Part shown: positions 23,434 through 35,689 of the stretch, one piece after another
How the letters are laid out: each line of letters opens with the position of its first letter
How positions within the stretch are numbered: the stretch's first letter is position 1
Assembly (NCBI RefSeq): GCF_016086655.4
Contig: NC_052135.2
Location: 20,178,363-20,242,362 of the forward strand
DNA length: 64,000 nt
Direction of reading: 5' to 3'
DNA from: Lepeophtheirus salmonis
Lineage: Eukaryota > Arthropoda > Copepoda > Siphonostomatoida > Caligidae
Notes under the pieces: generated by a model
The model's database searches: none
What the model was told of the DNA's origin: nothing
The model's input: the letters and a program-made list of their open reading frames with translations, nothing else
Position numbers and translations under genes: made by a program

Positions 23434-24317
23434 TCTTTCCAGAACCAGTTATTAATATATATATATATATACTGGGGGATCGTATGAATGAATGATTGAA
23501 TATGTATTTCCGTTCTTTTCTTTCTTTTTCATTCAGGATGTTAATTTGTGCGTGTCATTGTTGCCATTTTGTTTTTTTTATTTTATTTTTATTTTGGTTC
23601 TTTCTTTCTCTCACTCACCATTGATATGCTCTTCTTATCAAAATATCATTAATCACAGGGATATTTCCCTTTTATCTCAGTCTACATAACATAAATATAT
23701 GTAACAAAAGATATTAATGTAAATGTATTTCTGGGAAAATGAAAGAATACAATTATGAATAAGAAAACAATGTTTGATTCCTTCAGTGAGTCAATGTATA
23801 TTTGTACCTATATAGATACAAATATATTTATATATACATATATATTTCATTAGTCAGTGATGGATATCTAAAAAAAAAAAAAAAAAAAAGTCAAGAAAAG
23901 CACTGCCAATTTTATATTTATTTATTCTTCTCTTGAAAAGATAAGAAGAAGAAGAATCCGTAGTTCAATCTTTCTCCCTTATGAATATTCAACTTCTTTT
24001 TTTAACATAATCTATTATTTTTATTGTTCAAAACTATTTTCGTTTAAAGTACATGGACTATTATAATAAGGTTAACCTGTGTTCTTATCAGGAATAGGGG
24101 ATCTCTCCTCCTTATGTGTGCTTGAGATATTATTATTATAACCTAAAGGATTTTTAACGGATCCCATCACACTTTGTACTAGGAGATATGTTTTCCTAAG
24201 GCAAAGGGGAGGGAGTGATATCCGTAAAAAGTAGTGCATACGTAGATAGATAATAGGTTAAGAAATATTCAATTGTAATAGCTTTCACAGATAAAAATGA
24301 TTAAATCACTTACTTAG
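23434..24317. other. Gene-free stretch
   Basis: AT-rich with (TA)n at 23455-23470 and poly-A at 23872-23889. The pyrimidine-rich open frame at 23492-23689 encodes a Phe/Ser-rich hydrophobic string without splice context, so I do not call it. Confidence 0.45.
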
Positions 24318-24706
24318 TATTAGTGTTGAATATTGGTCTGAAAATCCTAGACCGATCTAAAACTGTTATGGTTTGGAGGGATAAAATTAGTTTGATCTAC
24401 TAAAAAAGTTCAATTTGTATCGGTTTCAAAGAAAAATTCCCTTTAAATCGGTCTAGATGAATTGTTGATGGCGTCAGTCGTGTTTCAAAATTGTGAATAT
24501 CGACCTAAAATGACGACAAATGAAGTTAAATGTATTGCATAAATCATATTTGTAAGACTCATGTATTAGGAATGGGGAGAAAATCGATCCATAGACTAAG
24601 AAAAAAAAATCGGTCCATGATTTAAAAACTATTAAATTTCAGTCTGCGAAAAAAATAACTTACAGGGAAAAAATAGGTCTTAGACCGAGCTTCAACACAA
24701 ATAGAT
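24318..24706 (+). mobile_element. Family B TIR element (best copy)
   Basis: About 389 bp from TATTAGTGTTGAATATTGGT to TAGACCGAGCTTCAACACAAAT. It contains the family phrases CTGAAAATCCTAGACCGATC, GTTGATGGCGTCAGTCGTG, TTTCAAAATTGTGAATATCG, ATAAATCATATTTGTA and GGTCCATGATTT. No open frame of note. Confidence 0.65.
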
Positions 24707-25226
24707 AGGTAAGAAATATTCAATTGTAATATCTTTGGTAGATATACCTATATATATATGTAGCAATGTATAAGGAAAGAAAAAAGATAAAAAGAATTAT
24801 CAATTGAATAAAATTTATTTACCGAAGAGGAGAAAGAAAGAGATAGAGGAGAGGGGGAAACTGATTTTTCACCCTCTATTTCGCTCTTATTTCATCCTCC
24901 ATTGGTTTTTCTAATGCAACTTTTGATCTAATATATGTATGTATATACTTATAACTATATTTCATATTCATTCCCTTATCTGATATGAATATAGCTATGA
25001 TATATAACATATATATATATTTAAAAATTTATAATATATTTATGGATATACCTGTTATTAAGGTAGATAGAAATGAGAGATGATGTATATAGATACAACA
25101 ATATACATAAGATATATATGAACTGATTATTACCAATTTGTCATGGATCAAATTGAAAGCCCTGCTCTATTGGCATTTTTCTTCATTATTATACTATGAT
25201 CCCCTCTACCAAAAAGCTTTTTTCGT
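24707..25226. other. Gene-free spacer
   Basis: AT-rich with several ATATAT tracts. Nothing recognisable. Confidence 0.4.
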
Positions 25227-25410
25227 ACTTAGCTATTAGTGTTGAGTTTCGGTCTGAAAAGCATAGGCCGGTCTGAGACCGTTATGATTTTTTTAGTGAG
25301 CTTCAAAAACTTCGGTTTGAAAGGGTATATAAAAATCGGGTTACTACATATTTGAAAAGGATTAAATTTCGGTCTACTAAATGTGGTCTTGGACCGAGTC
25401 TCAACACTAC
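25227..25410 (+). mobile_element. Family B TIR element, very short copy
   Basis: About 184 bp with clean inverted ends: TATTAGTGTTGAGTTTCGGTC at the left and GACCGAGTCTCAACACTA at the right. The left part up to GAGACCGTTATGATTTTTTTAGT and the right part GGTCTTGGACCGAG are kept. The middle is deleted. Confidence 0.7.
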
Positions 25411-27094
25411 TGCCTATCTCTGTATATAAGTTATTTCTTCATAAAGAAATACTTACTCTATGAGGAATTCGTTCCAAGATATGTATGTATAATATAGACA
25501 AGGTGTACATATGATGATGATAAATCTTCATCGCTCAAAAGTCATTTTTGTTATTTAGGTGGACCACCCTGGTACCTGCCTATAGTATGTAGAAAAAGGC
25601 TCAAGTGGAGAGAAATGTTCCTTTATAGGTATTACGTATATATATCATCTACCTATATACCCCTATTAGTTATGGAATAATAAATCATAGCACTTTTATC
25701 GAGTTGGATCATGATGAAGAAACCAAATATTAGTTACACGTACCTATTTATTATCATTATTATAACACATATCACTTGTTATTCTCTAAAAGAGGGGAGC
25801 AATTGAAATAGATTTGACATGTTCTCCACAAGTGTCATATATATATATATCTATAGGAAGTGAAAAGATTATTCAATGCTGCCTTGACCTCACAATAAAT
25901 TATTGTACATGATTGACTCTATTAAACACACACACAAAAAATCATGTATAACTGGGTGTGACAAATGTGGGGTGGAATTTTATTTGAATTTTCCCACTTC
26001 AGTTGAGGTAGCATGATTTTCTTTTAAAATGTTCAGAAGTTACAATAATCACAAAACTATTAGCAAAAAAGCACCCATCACATCTTCAAGACGTCTCCAA
26101 TGGCTTTTTTTTTTAAATAAAGGGGGGGGGGGTCATCAATTTTTGGATAAATGTATGTATAAACAAAACAAACAGAGCCTCTGTACAACAAACAACAACA
26201 ACATTTTTGTTTAAACAAATTTTGAAATTGGTCAAAAATTGAATAAATTAGTCTTTTTTAAATTTCCACCACACATTGACCGTACCATGTATAGGTATGT
26301 TTATCGGATTTCCTAGCTTTATATCTATTATTTTGTATTGTACAGAATCTGCCAAAACTATCTAGTGTGTCGAATTCAACTGCTAATATACTATGAAAGC
26401 TAAAATTTAGTTTAGTTACCAACATATACATTTTTTGAATGTATGTTCACGAGGATTTTGACAATTTCCACATCCCTTGTAACATCGAAGAAAAATATTT
26501 TTATTGATAAAATTCTCAAAAATTACATTTATGGTCGGTTATATACAAAATTAATAAATATGGATTTTAAATAAGGCAAATTTATTTCTGCCAATATCTA
26601 AAGTATTATTATTGGAACTGAAATGACGAAACCAGCACATTATACATAGAACAAGGATTTTTATAGAGAGGGAAAATGAAGGAAGCAACAAAAAAAGATT
26701 CACTCTTATGTATTATATTTCATGGATCAATCAATTTTATTCCTACGTACACATATTATATGTATGTACGGCTTTTTTTCTTATTTTTTTGATTTATGCG
26801 CTTTCTGTATAATATGACATCTGATACTTAAATATATACCTATATATTTATATATATAATTGTGTGTATACATATGACTATGCGTATTTAAAAAATAAAA
26901 AATGTCACCTCCCACCCTATTCATCAATTACAATGGGCAGGTGTCGTAAACATGAAGCTTCTTAAAATTTTCCTTCTCTTTCATTTTGTTTTTCAGTAAC
27001 ATTGATACCCTCTCTACTACATAGATATAAGATCCAATATATATCATTAAAAAAAGGCTAGGATAACCAAATGAGGCTAATAATAGTTTGGTAT
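25411..27094. other. Gene-free stretch
   Basis: AT-rich with a G run at 26122-26131. A phrase at 26434-26480 (AATGTATGTTCACGAGGATTTTG...CACATCCCTTG) recurs diverged at 51158-51202. No exon or classifiable element. Confidence 0.4.
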
Positions 27095-27673
27095 ATTTTG
27101 TGTTGGGTTTCTGACGTAAACCTTGCTGAATTTTAGTGAATCGAACTAATTTGGATCTTTAAAGGAGTTCTCTATGGTTAGGTCTAATTTAAAATTCGAT
27201 CTAGACCGATTCTTTAGATGCTTTGTTGATTACGTCATATGTGTTTCAAAAAGGTGGATTATTAGAAACGAAAAAAATAATAAGTCATTGAGAAAACACA
27301 TATTGCATTACGATGTTTTCGTATAACTGTTTTTTTAAAAGACCCATTTGAACCGATATTTCGGATGAGACTGCGATCTCAGACCAAAAACCGAAATTTA
27401 ACCGTTTTCAAATCGTCGATTATATATATATCGGTATATGGACCAATCTTCTCCCCATTCCGCCTGATTTATGAATTCCACAAAAATGATTTATGCAACC
27501 TATTTAACTACGTATGATGATATTGCGCCGATGTTCACAATTTTGAAACCCAACTGACGCCATCAACAATTCATATATAGAATAAGTATATACTGAATTA
27601 TTTCGTTACACTAAAAATCCTAATGGTCTCAAATCGGTCTATGATTTTCAGGCCAAAACTCAAAACTAATAAA
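27095..27673. mobile_element. Family B, two copies joined in opposite orientation
   Basis: It starts with TGTGTTGGGTTTCTGACG and ends with TCGGTCTATGATTTTCAGGCCAAAACTCAAAACTAAT. The left half runs forward to ACGTCATATGTGTTTCAAAAAGG. The right half carries the same landmarks inverted (TTCACAATTTTGAAACCCAACTGACGCC, ATTTATGAATTCCAC). Together they make a compound or foldback copy. Confidence 0.6.
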
Positions 27674-28382
27674 CACAACCTACAAAAAAGGTTAGAATGA
27701 CAAAATGAGATTAACAATAGTTTTGTACATATTTCTTGCCAAATATATGGTGGACATCCCGTTCATTATAATCTCAAATTAAAATACCTTTTAATTAAAA
27801 ACAGGTGTGACAAAAAACAATATTTTTTCAAATATTTGAAATCTTTTGTTCGTTTGATTATACTCGTTAGTTCTTTTATCTACATACCCTAAGTTGTAGC
27901 CATCTCATTAATAGGGGCCTTTTTTAAGAAATCAAATAACTATAATCAAGAAATTCCCCTTTTTTATAAATATATTGTTCTTTTGTATCTGCAACAAAAA
28001 CTGACCTGCGGAAAATAGAAGAAAAATAGAAGGATGCACCTATAATATTCTTGATCTAAAATATTAAAATTGAGTTTTTAAAATTTCATTTACCACAGTG
28101 TAACTGTTTTTTTAACAACTGAATTAATTTTTGATTTCATTTTTATAAAAAAAATTAAAGATTTCGTTATTAATACATTTGATGTCTATTATTTGTTTGG
28201 TCCATGAATATCAATGCTAAGTTTCACATTTTTCTTCATATTTATTTATTTTATAATTAGTTGAAAAATAATAATAATAATGACATATTATATTGAACTA
28301 TGTTATTTTTTTTCCCTTCACTTTTTGACAATTGTACACTTGTAAAAATGTAATCCAGGGAACTGTTTTATGATTTAGTCCT
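27674..28382. other. Gene-free spacer
   Basis: AT-rich sequence, nothing recognisable. Confidence 0.4.
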
Positions 28383-28825
28383 ACATATGTGACCATCAAC
28401 ACAAAAGCAAACTAGAATGATTTTTCTCAATATTGAGTGTAGATTACATTTGTATTCTTCCACAAACTACCATCAATTTCTATGAACAAGTTATCGTTAT
28501 TAACTACAATGGGTGTGTCGAAAATTCCAGTCTTAAAGTAGCCAAAATTGATCGTCACAATAATAAAAATGAGAAATTGATCAATTTTATTTAAAAGGGA
28601 TCAATACAAATCTCTTAAAACAAATAAAGGTTGCAAACTAAAGATGAAATTCTTTGGTATCTTAACTCTTCCAAGAAATTTGAATACAACACATATTATT
28701 AGTTCAAATATGGCAATAAAGTATTGGGCTGTATTTACATATGAAGTAAAAAAATAAATTGAGATTTTCTCCTTTGCTTTATTTTTATTCAAGATTGTTT
28801 TTATATTGACGCACCACAAATGTAG
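28383..28825 (-). mobile_element. Family A MITE, full length
   Basis: About 443 bp from ACATATGTGACCATCAACACAAAAGC to TTGTTTTTATATTGACGCACCACAAATGT. All family landmarks are present, including GATTTTTCTCAATATTGAGTGTAGATTACATTTGTATTC and CAATAAAGTATTGGGCTGT. The open frame at 28601-28819 is a translation of the repeat. Confidence 0.8.
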
Positions 28826-29559
28826 ACTTTTTTATTTGAATCAATCTAAAATGGTGTCTTCCTCTTATAATGTTATTTTAATTATGTATTTCGTGAAATA
28901 ATATATTTATGGATGAGCAAACGTATTTAAGAACTTTAAGGAATTATGTTCAAAGGTATATACATACATAACAAGTACATAAAAAAGAGTCTTTGCAACT
29001 GCTTTCTATTCGTTGCTTTGTCATAACAATAATAATAATCATATTTCCTATAATACATTTTCTCCTTGTTATTTAAAAATAAAATAAAATGTTTGTTGTA
29101 TATATATAATATATACATGTATTTGTTGTTATTTCCTGAGCCTATAGTTAACAATGTAAAACATGAAGGAATTTTTCTTTTAATTGACATGAAAATTCGT
29201 CAAAAGAAAAAGAGGTGTACACACAAGAAAGCTTCAATATTTTTTAGTCTTCTTCTTGTTATTTTTCTCACGGATCTTTTCTATAGGTTTTTTTTTGTGT
29301 GTGTGCTGCTTTATTTTTCTTATACATAATATATAAAAATATGTGTTTTGAAGAGAGAGACCCTTTCTTGTATTTTGTATTGAAGTATTTGTCTTCTTGA
29401 TTTCTTTCTTTAAAGTTGCGCAATTTTTTTATTTTTTTTGCTTTTTCTCTTGTTTTAAATGTATACATAATACTTGTCAATTTTGTTTATACTTCCAATT
29501 CCTTTTTCCTACATCTATAAGTATTTTTTGGTATACCGGGGTACTGACAATATTTAAAA
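28826..29559. other. Gene-free stretch
   Basis: AT-rich. Overlapping open frames on both strands at 28936-29480 are Ile/Lys/Tyr/Phe-rich low-complexity translations with no domain. Confidence 0.4.
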
Positions 29560-29908
29560 AGTAGTAGAAGAGTTGAGGAAAATTGTATATCAGTCGGAAA
29601 TTTTGGACTATTTGAAAAGTGACAGTAAAAAAAAAAAAGGCTTTTTGACTTTATTTGAAATAGATAAAATTATTACTTAAAAAAGATGTCCATAAACTAA
29701 AAATCTACACAATCTAAAAAAAGGGAACCATAAACTACTTGATCTTTAAAAAAAAATAAAAAGGTCCAAATCTGATTTTCAAAAAAAAAAAACCACATTA
29801 TATTTCTTTGAAAGTTCGAAATTATACTCAATTTTGAAAAAATAGTAAAAAAAGGCCCTTGACATCTATATTTTCTCTAGGCCCGACTCACGCTAAAACC
29901 GGCCCTGT
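29560..29908 (-). mobile_element. Possible hAT-type relic, one end only
   Basis: On the minus strand the sequence starting near 29908 reads CAGGGCCGGTTTTAGCGTGAG, which resembles a hAT terminal repeat. A weakly similar phrase (TGTCAGTCGGAAA) occurs near 49508 and at 29590. The other end and the target duplication were not found. Confidence 0.3.
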
Positions 29909-29921
29909 ATATAAGCCAGTC

Positions 29922-30165
29922 ACGTTTTCATCAATATATCTCGGCTATTTTGGAGTTATTTAAACCCAATAAGAATGATAAATACTTAAATTTGTATATA
30001 ATCAAAAATAGTGGTAAACTATTATTGTGAATGAAGGATACCTACTTCTGATTTTACAAAATTCATTCAATTGGTAAACTGACGTAGGTACAGCTTTAAT
30101 TTAATATTTGTGATAATGATGCCTTGTATTTTGAGGGTGTTTAAAAATATAATACATTTTTTAAG
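29922..30165 (+). repeat. Dispersed repeat G, copy 1
   Basis: The phrases TCAATATATCTCGGCTATTTTGGAGTTATT, ATTCAATTGGTAAACTGACGTAGGTACAGCTTTA and GTGATAATGATGCCTTGTATTTT recur in the same order at 38035-38175. Nature unknown. No inverted ends seen. Confidence 0.55.
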
Positions 30166-31340
30166 AAACGATTTGAAGTACTATATTAATTATCCATTAT
30201 AAAAAAAGGAATGAAATTTGTTGAGTCATCAAATTTTTAAATAAAACCTTCTTACCCAAACGATAATCATGCAAACACCTCTGTTAGTGCATGTCAATTG
30301 TTCTAAACTTCATTTTTCCTATAAAACACGTGGTTAGCTTTAATGCAACATGCAACCTTTCCTTCGAAAAGAAAGAGAGAAAAAGCCCAAAATCAGTAAA
30401 TATCAATCTAATACTTCCCAACTATGGAACTATTATTCAATAATTTTTGGGAACTGTTTACAACTTCAAAAAAGATAATTATAATACAACCAATCAACTT
30501 TTAAGAAAGGTCATTTGAGAAAAATGAGCAATTTCTATTCAGAAAAAGTAGTGATTTGAAATTTCTGAAATTAAAAATAGCTATGTAATATATACAATAT
30601 ATTCAATTATTTTTCGCTCATATTCTCTATATAAGTTGGTGGTAGCTTATGCAGAGGAATACTAACAATATTAGTATTTAAAAAAAGGCTGAGTCGTTCT
30701 TTATAGACATTACATATCACGAAAAAAAGAAAGGAAAGATCAAAGAATAAATAGGCTCTTATTTGGATGATCTCCAAATGGGGAGTACTTTGGAGGAAAG
30801 GGGATGATTCCCTTCTTACATTTTAACTTGGATCTCATTTACACTAAATTAAATGAAGAAAAAGGAAGTAGAAAAAAAGGGGTCATTTTCTTATCCTTAG
30901 AAGTGACAACATTTACTTCTGTATTATTTATATTAATAAATTTTCCTTTTGAATTTGAGTTGAAGATTGAATTTTTTTCTTCTTAATTTTTTAACATATC
31001 TATGTACAATATACATATATAAATAGGGCAAATGAAGGAATGCGGAGAGACGTCGTTATCGTATTCATTTGTCATTAAAGTATTTATAGGAGTGAAAGGT
31101 AGCATCATTCATAACTCATTGTTTTTGCACCTCCACTCTCCTCATGCCCCCTGTAAAATAACTTTTACCAAAATGATATTTTATTAAATATGACTTTTTT
31201 TTCATCATATCATTTCTTGTAGATTTGCCAATATAATGTGCATATGGATAAACATAAACTATACTAGAGGAAACTGGGGGTAGTCTTTGTTTTTTATTCA
31301 ATTACCCAGAACTGCTAACACAAATCCCGTTAGAAATTAA
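30166..31340. other. Gene-free stretch with dispersed repeat
   Basis: At 30403-30515 the phrase ACTTCCCAACTATGGAACTATTATTCAATAATT...CAACCAATCAACTTTTAAG recurs diverged at 53544-53645. The remainder is AT-rich; the open frames at 30804-30986 and 31116-31301 are unsupported. Confidence 0.4.
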
Positions 31341-32480
31341 GAAATAATTAGTTAGCGCCACTCTTTAGAGCGTCGCTCAAAATTATTGAGCGAAAGCGCG
31401 CTCATTGTTTTGAATAACGAGCAACAACGGGAGTGCACTTGCCATTTTAGAAGAAAGAAAAAATCGCTCGAATTTTCGCTCATTTAAATAAATTTGCATT
31501 ACTTTTTCAGTTTTCTGCATCTTATGAGATAACATTGAAAAATTTTAGAGTTAAAGAATAATTTTAAAGACTACAAGAAAAGACAGTTAAAGTTATGCCT
31601 CAAGAAAAGCTAGAATATTTGTTAACGCTGTATTTATGGCTCTCTGCTGTCTTCGGTTGACGAGTTTGCCTCTCATGGAGCATGTCACTCTATGAAGACT
31701 CAGACATCAGTTCCCTCAGAGACACTGCCATCCCCTTCGTGTGAGGGAATGATGTTGGAAGATAAATACGATTTTCTGATATTTTTATGTTGTAAATTGA
31801 CATAAGATCTCAAAATCTCAAACAAACCTATGTAAAAAAATTTGAGACCCCTTTGTTTAACCTCAAACTAATTATCAGGAAATTACACGATACCTCGTAA
31901 TTACATATCCCCTAAGACAGTGGGTACCGAACTTTTTGTGCCCAATGTACACTAAAAGACATATACATTTCTTGATACACCTATTTTAATTAAACCTATC
32001 ATTTTGATTATTATAAGGTATTGCAAATGATATATGGTTTTTATAAATCATTAAGTCATTTCAAGATAGATTTCAAAAATACAAATAAAGTGTGATGGAT
32101 CAAATAAAAATTAAAATGTACTTTAAAAGATTTATTTTTCTAGTATTCGGTAAAGTTTTCAAAAAAATCTGGTTATGCGACGTACATCAATTTTAATCCG
32201 ACATTAGCAACTTCAATTTTTATTACTGCGCAATATGAAAGTACTTTGTCTTAATTTTTAAGCTCTCCTTTTTTTTCAATGACTATCATTAATTGTATGG
32301 AGAGCGTGGTATTCATTTACTCGAATTTCATATACGAGCAAAAAAATAAGCGCCGCTCATTTTTCATTGAGCGGGAGCACGCTCACAAAATTAGTAACTC
32401 AGTAAGATCGGCAGCGCGTTCTGGATTTGTCGAAGGGACTAACGTTCTGCTAAATACTTTATAGCAGGTTAAGATTGATT
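31341..32480 (+). mobile_element. Region with hAT-like terminal phrases
   Basis: Two direct copies of an unusual GC-rich phrase, AGAGCGTCGCTCAAAATTATTGAGCGAAAGCGCGCTCA (31362-31400) and GCGCCGCTCATTTTTCATTGAGCGGGAGCACGCTCA (32350-32385), lie about 1 kb apart. Each can form GAGCG...CGCTC pairs. Between them, CAGTGGGTACCGAACTTTTTGTGCC at 31918 resembles a hAT end. No transposase was recognised and element limits are unclear. Confidence 0.35.
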
Positions 32481-33602
32481 GAAACCATTGTTATATACCG
32501 AATAAACTCAACCTCACAACCCGTATAAGGACTATGCCTGCTGTGTAGAAAAGAAAAAAAATAACTATTGTACTGGGCGTTACAATACCTCAAATTTATT
32601 ATCAATGAGACTTTGGAATTTGTATTAAGTTAGATCAACTGGTCGTAAAATAATCAATTATATAAGTTAGAGCAAAAACAATGAAAAATGTTATTACTAA
32701 AAATTTGATTCTCCAAAAAATTACTTTTACCCACAAAGTTATTGTAATATAAATTTTGCAACAATAGGTTTTTGATATTCTAGCATATGGGACTGTTATA
32801 ATTGGCCCGGGTATCTACTATATACATACATAGTAGCATCCTCTAATGAAAATTATGATTTCCTTATGAAAGAAAGAAAAAGAAGCAGGAGTCAGTCAAG
32901 TGTGTGTAAGAATTAGAAAGGAGGAATTAAAATGACAGGAGAGGAAAAAGGAAGGAAGGAATCCCAAGTGGGGGAGGTGGAGGGTTGTTGTTTTTAAATA
33001 CAATATTTGAAAAAGAACTACACCGCATCATATATGTATTTTGAAAGTTTCTCTTGACAAATTGTAATAATAATCTTTTTCCCCCTACCCATCTTTCTTT
33101 TACTTTCCTGATAAGCGCCCCCCCCATCATACATGGATAGGTAGTAGGTATTATGTTCATTTATTTTCCATTTTTTAGTCAAGTACTTTACAATATTATT
33201 TGAAAGAAGTCACAAAATATGTCAAACTCATTTGGGATTACAACTGTACATGATATGATCTTATAAATGTATTTCTTTATTATAATTTATAAAGTCCTTT
33301 CTCTTTTATTTTTCAATTTATATTATAAATTAATAGGTGGAGAATTTGAAGAGAAGAACACAAAATTACGTAAAATATAGTGTTGAATTCCCTATTACTC
33401 AAACTCAGACAAAACCTTCGACTTTATTAAAGTCCACAATTTTCTGAAAAATGACGCAGACTCCCTCAAAATAACTTCTTCTCTTATTTTTTAAAAATTT
33501 ATACTTTATTTGAACTCAAATAATCATCAAAACTCGAAACATTTTTGAGTAAGGCTTGAAACTCGAACCAACAAATCAATTCTAACTTCTTTTCTGAGAT
33601 CA
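32481..33602. other. Gene-free stretch
   Basis: AT-rich with a C run at 33116-33124. The open frame at 32927-33160 is not supported. Nothing recognisable up to the Penelope-like relic. Confidence 0.4.
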
Positions 33603-33980
33603 TTGTTTAAACTTGTTCTCTGTCTGCACATATTTGAATTTGATTCGAAGCTCTTCATTCAGTTGTGGAGCACCACAATGGGAACCAAAGTGGCAACCAC
33701 GCTGGCCCATATTTTCATGAGCAAAATAGATGAAGCTATCAAACCGATGGCAGCACAATCTTTAAATCAAAATATTTTTAATCTTCTTTATTTTCTACGT
33801 AGATTCATCGATGATTTGTTTGCAATTTGGACTGGAACAGAAGAAGAACTCGAAAATTTCATGTTACAACTGAATTCAGTTCATCCTACAATAAAGCTTA
33901 CGGCATCATACAACCTAGCGACAAAATCTACCCAGTTTTTGGACACCACGGCTAACATAAGAGATGGGAAAGATTTGTAA
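33603..33980 (+). pseudogene. Penelope-like element, reverse transcriptase fragment
   Basis: A 125-codon open frame carrying the C-terminal half of a Penelope-like reverse transcriptase. Residues 22-39 (WSTTMGTKVATTLAHIFM) correspond to motif B (normally G-T-A-M-G-T-x-x-A-P-x-x-A-N-L-F-M). Residues 68-71 (FIDD within RRFIDDLFAIW, at 33804-33815) are the catalytic motif C. The phrase FLDTTANIRDGKDL follows, as in the thumb-proximal part of this family. The fingers, motif A and everything N-terminal are missing, so the copy is 5'-truncated, as is usual for retroelements. The frame breaks after GKDL. Not functional. Confidence 0.8.
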
Positions 33981-34359
33981 AGAAAAAAAAAATCAAATTC
34001 AGTATCTTCTCCTCTCTTCATCACATCCATCCCACGTATATTCTCTACTGTCAATTTAAAAAAAAAATGAGAATTTGCAGCAACTCAAGAAATATTGATG
34101 CCACGTGATTATCTACCAAGATGCTTTAATTAAGAAGGAAATGGGGAGGAATGAAGCACTCAAGAAAATTGAATCCAAATGTAATGATCGCCATGTGTTT
34201 GTCATAACTTATTATCTGCAGCTCAGGCAAATTTCAACTGCACTTCACCATTATTGGAGAACATTAACGCTGGATCCAAGAATGGAAAGAATGTTTCCAA
34301 AGACACCTATGATTGCCTATAAGTAAAAAGGAAAGAACATCTCAAGGATCTAGTTTATC
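33981..34359 (+). pseudogene. Penelope-like element, linker between RT and endonuclease, frame-broken
   Basis: Pieces in different frames continue the family pattern: MRICSNSRNID near 34068, then ITYYLQLRQISTALHHYWRT followed by LTLDPRMERMFPKTPMIAYK at 34206-34325. The latter matches the conserved TYxPQLxxIxxILxxxWxIL...PxxxxxFPxxPxxAYR segment of Penelope-like elements. At least two frame changes and a stop at 34324 separate it from its neighbours. Confidence 0.75.
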
Positions 34360-34779
34360 GTGCTAAAGTTTTTCCAGAGACTCCAAGTAGGTCATCACGT
34401 AATTTTCAATGAAGTATGTTTGAAGAAGTGCTTAGAAAACGGATGTAGAACCTATTCATATGTTCAAATAGGTTCGGTTATCAAATCATCAGCATCGGGT
34501 GTAACACAGAAACTGTCTCATGTGATTACATGCAATTCTACACATTTGTTTTATTTGATCGGGTGTACGAAATGCTCAAAGCAATATGTCGGCCAAGCCA
34601 AAAGAAGATCAAAAGATCGGATAAGTGAGCATATGAGATATGTTGATAAACTTTTGGCAGCCACAGGAAAACACTTCAATTCGAGAGGACATAAAAAATT
34701 TAATATGAAAGTACAAGTTTGGTCTATAAAATCCAATGTTGATATGATACAGTTGCTTTTGGTTCGAGAAAAATGTTGA
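34360..34779 (+). pseudogene. Penelope-like element, GIY-YIG endonuclease domain
   Basis: A 139-residue frame. FYLIGCTKC at residues 64-72 and QYVGQAKRR at 75-83 are the two strands of a GIY-YIG nuclease in the Penelope form (normally YLIxCxxCxxQYVGxT). R88 in RISEHMR and the later GKHFNSRGHKKFNMKVQVW fit the family's catalytic Arg helix and GxHF...GH stretch. This endonuclease makes the nick used for target-primed integration. The catalytic Glu position near the end is not certain. The frame ends early at 34779. Confidence 0.8.
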
Positions 34780-35170
34780 ATCAATTAATTTCAGTCAAAA
34801 AAACAACAACACTGGAATGAATAGACATTGTATTGGACGTTCATTAAATTTACTATAAAACAGTTTCGATTATTTTTATTTTAAATCACAGTTTTTAAAA
34901 TATAATCTTGAATTTTTGTAAGGTAAAGTAAACAGAAAATATTATGATATGTTATTATTAATGTACTAGTTAATATTATTGATATACTATTCTATATATT
35001 TCTAGTTTTAAATTTTAATGTTTATATTTTTTCATAAAAACTTAAGAATTTAAAATATTGTTATATTATTATTTCTGAAGAGGTCGCCAATGGAGACGAG
35101 ACGAAATCGATTAAATGTTACTAATCCTCTAAACATCAATTTTTTATTGTGTTGGTTGAGTCAAGTACAT
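34780..35170 (+). mobile_element. Penelope-like element 3' tail
   Basis: AT-rich tail following the endonuclease frame. At 35075-35106 it has CTGAAGAGGTCGCC, then AATGGAGACGAGACGAAA. This could form a small hairpin (GTCGCC against GGAGAC, one mismatch) followed by GAAA, similar to the 3'-terminal motif seen in many Penelope-like copies. The element probably ends by about 35170, but no target duplication was found. Confidence 0.5.
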
Positions 35171-35689
35171 CTTCTTTAAAATTTGAGTAAGGATTAGTCA
35201 AAATTTAATGTACCACTCAATGTAAGGACGGTAAAAAACTACAACATACTTATTAAAAGAAGAGTTGATGTATTACAAAGGAGAAACCATACATTCATAT
35301 GAGTAAATCTTTGAAAATTCAAACTCGACTGAACTCGAAAATATTGACTCGAATACACCACTACATATTATTGACATATTATTATTATTTCGTCTTTCAG
35401 TACCTACAATTATATATGAAGCCTCAATAATTCATTGCTTCAATATTTGCTGTAAAATAATCATTTATATATTTAATTCTCTTTCAGATGAGTAAATATC
35501 TAATGCAATGCAATTTCTTTTATATTTAAAGTGATATTTAGATGATAAAGTGTCTATACTAAATGATGTTGAAATGAAAGCACGTGTTTAAAAGCTATTA
35601 AAAAATCTTTTTTTTAAATTATTATTTGAAAAAATCAATTAGTTTGATAACCCTTCTGTCATTCATAAATATATATTTATATAATGTGT
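35171..35689. other. Gene-free spacer
   Basis: AT-rich sequence, nothing recognisable. Confidence 0.4.

Noticed and set aside
29066..29480. Several overlapping frames of 70-87 codons.
   Set aside because: Low-complexity Phe/Ile/Lys/Tyr composition from AT-rich DNA, no domain, no splice context.
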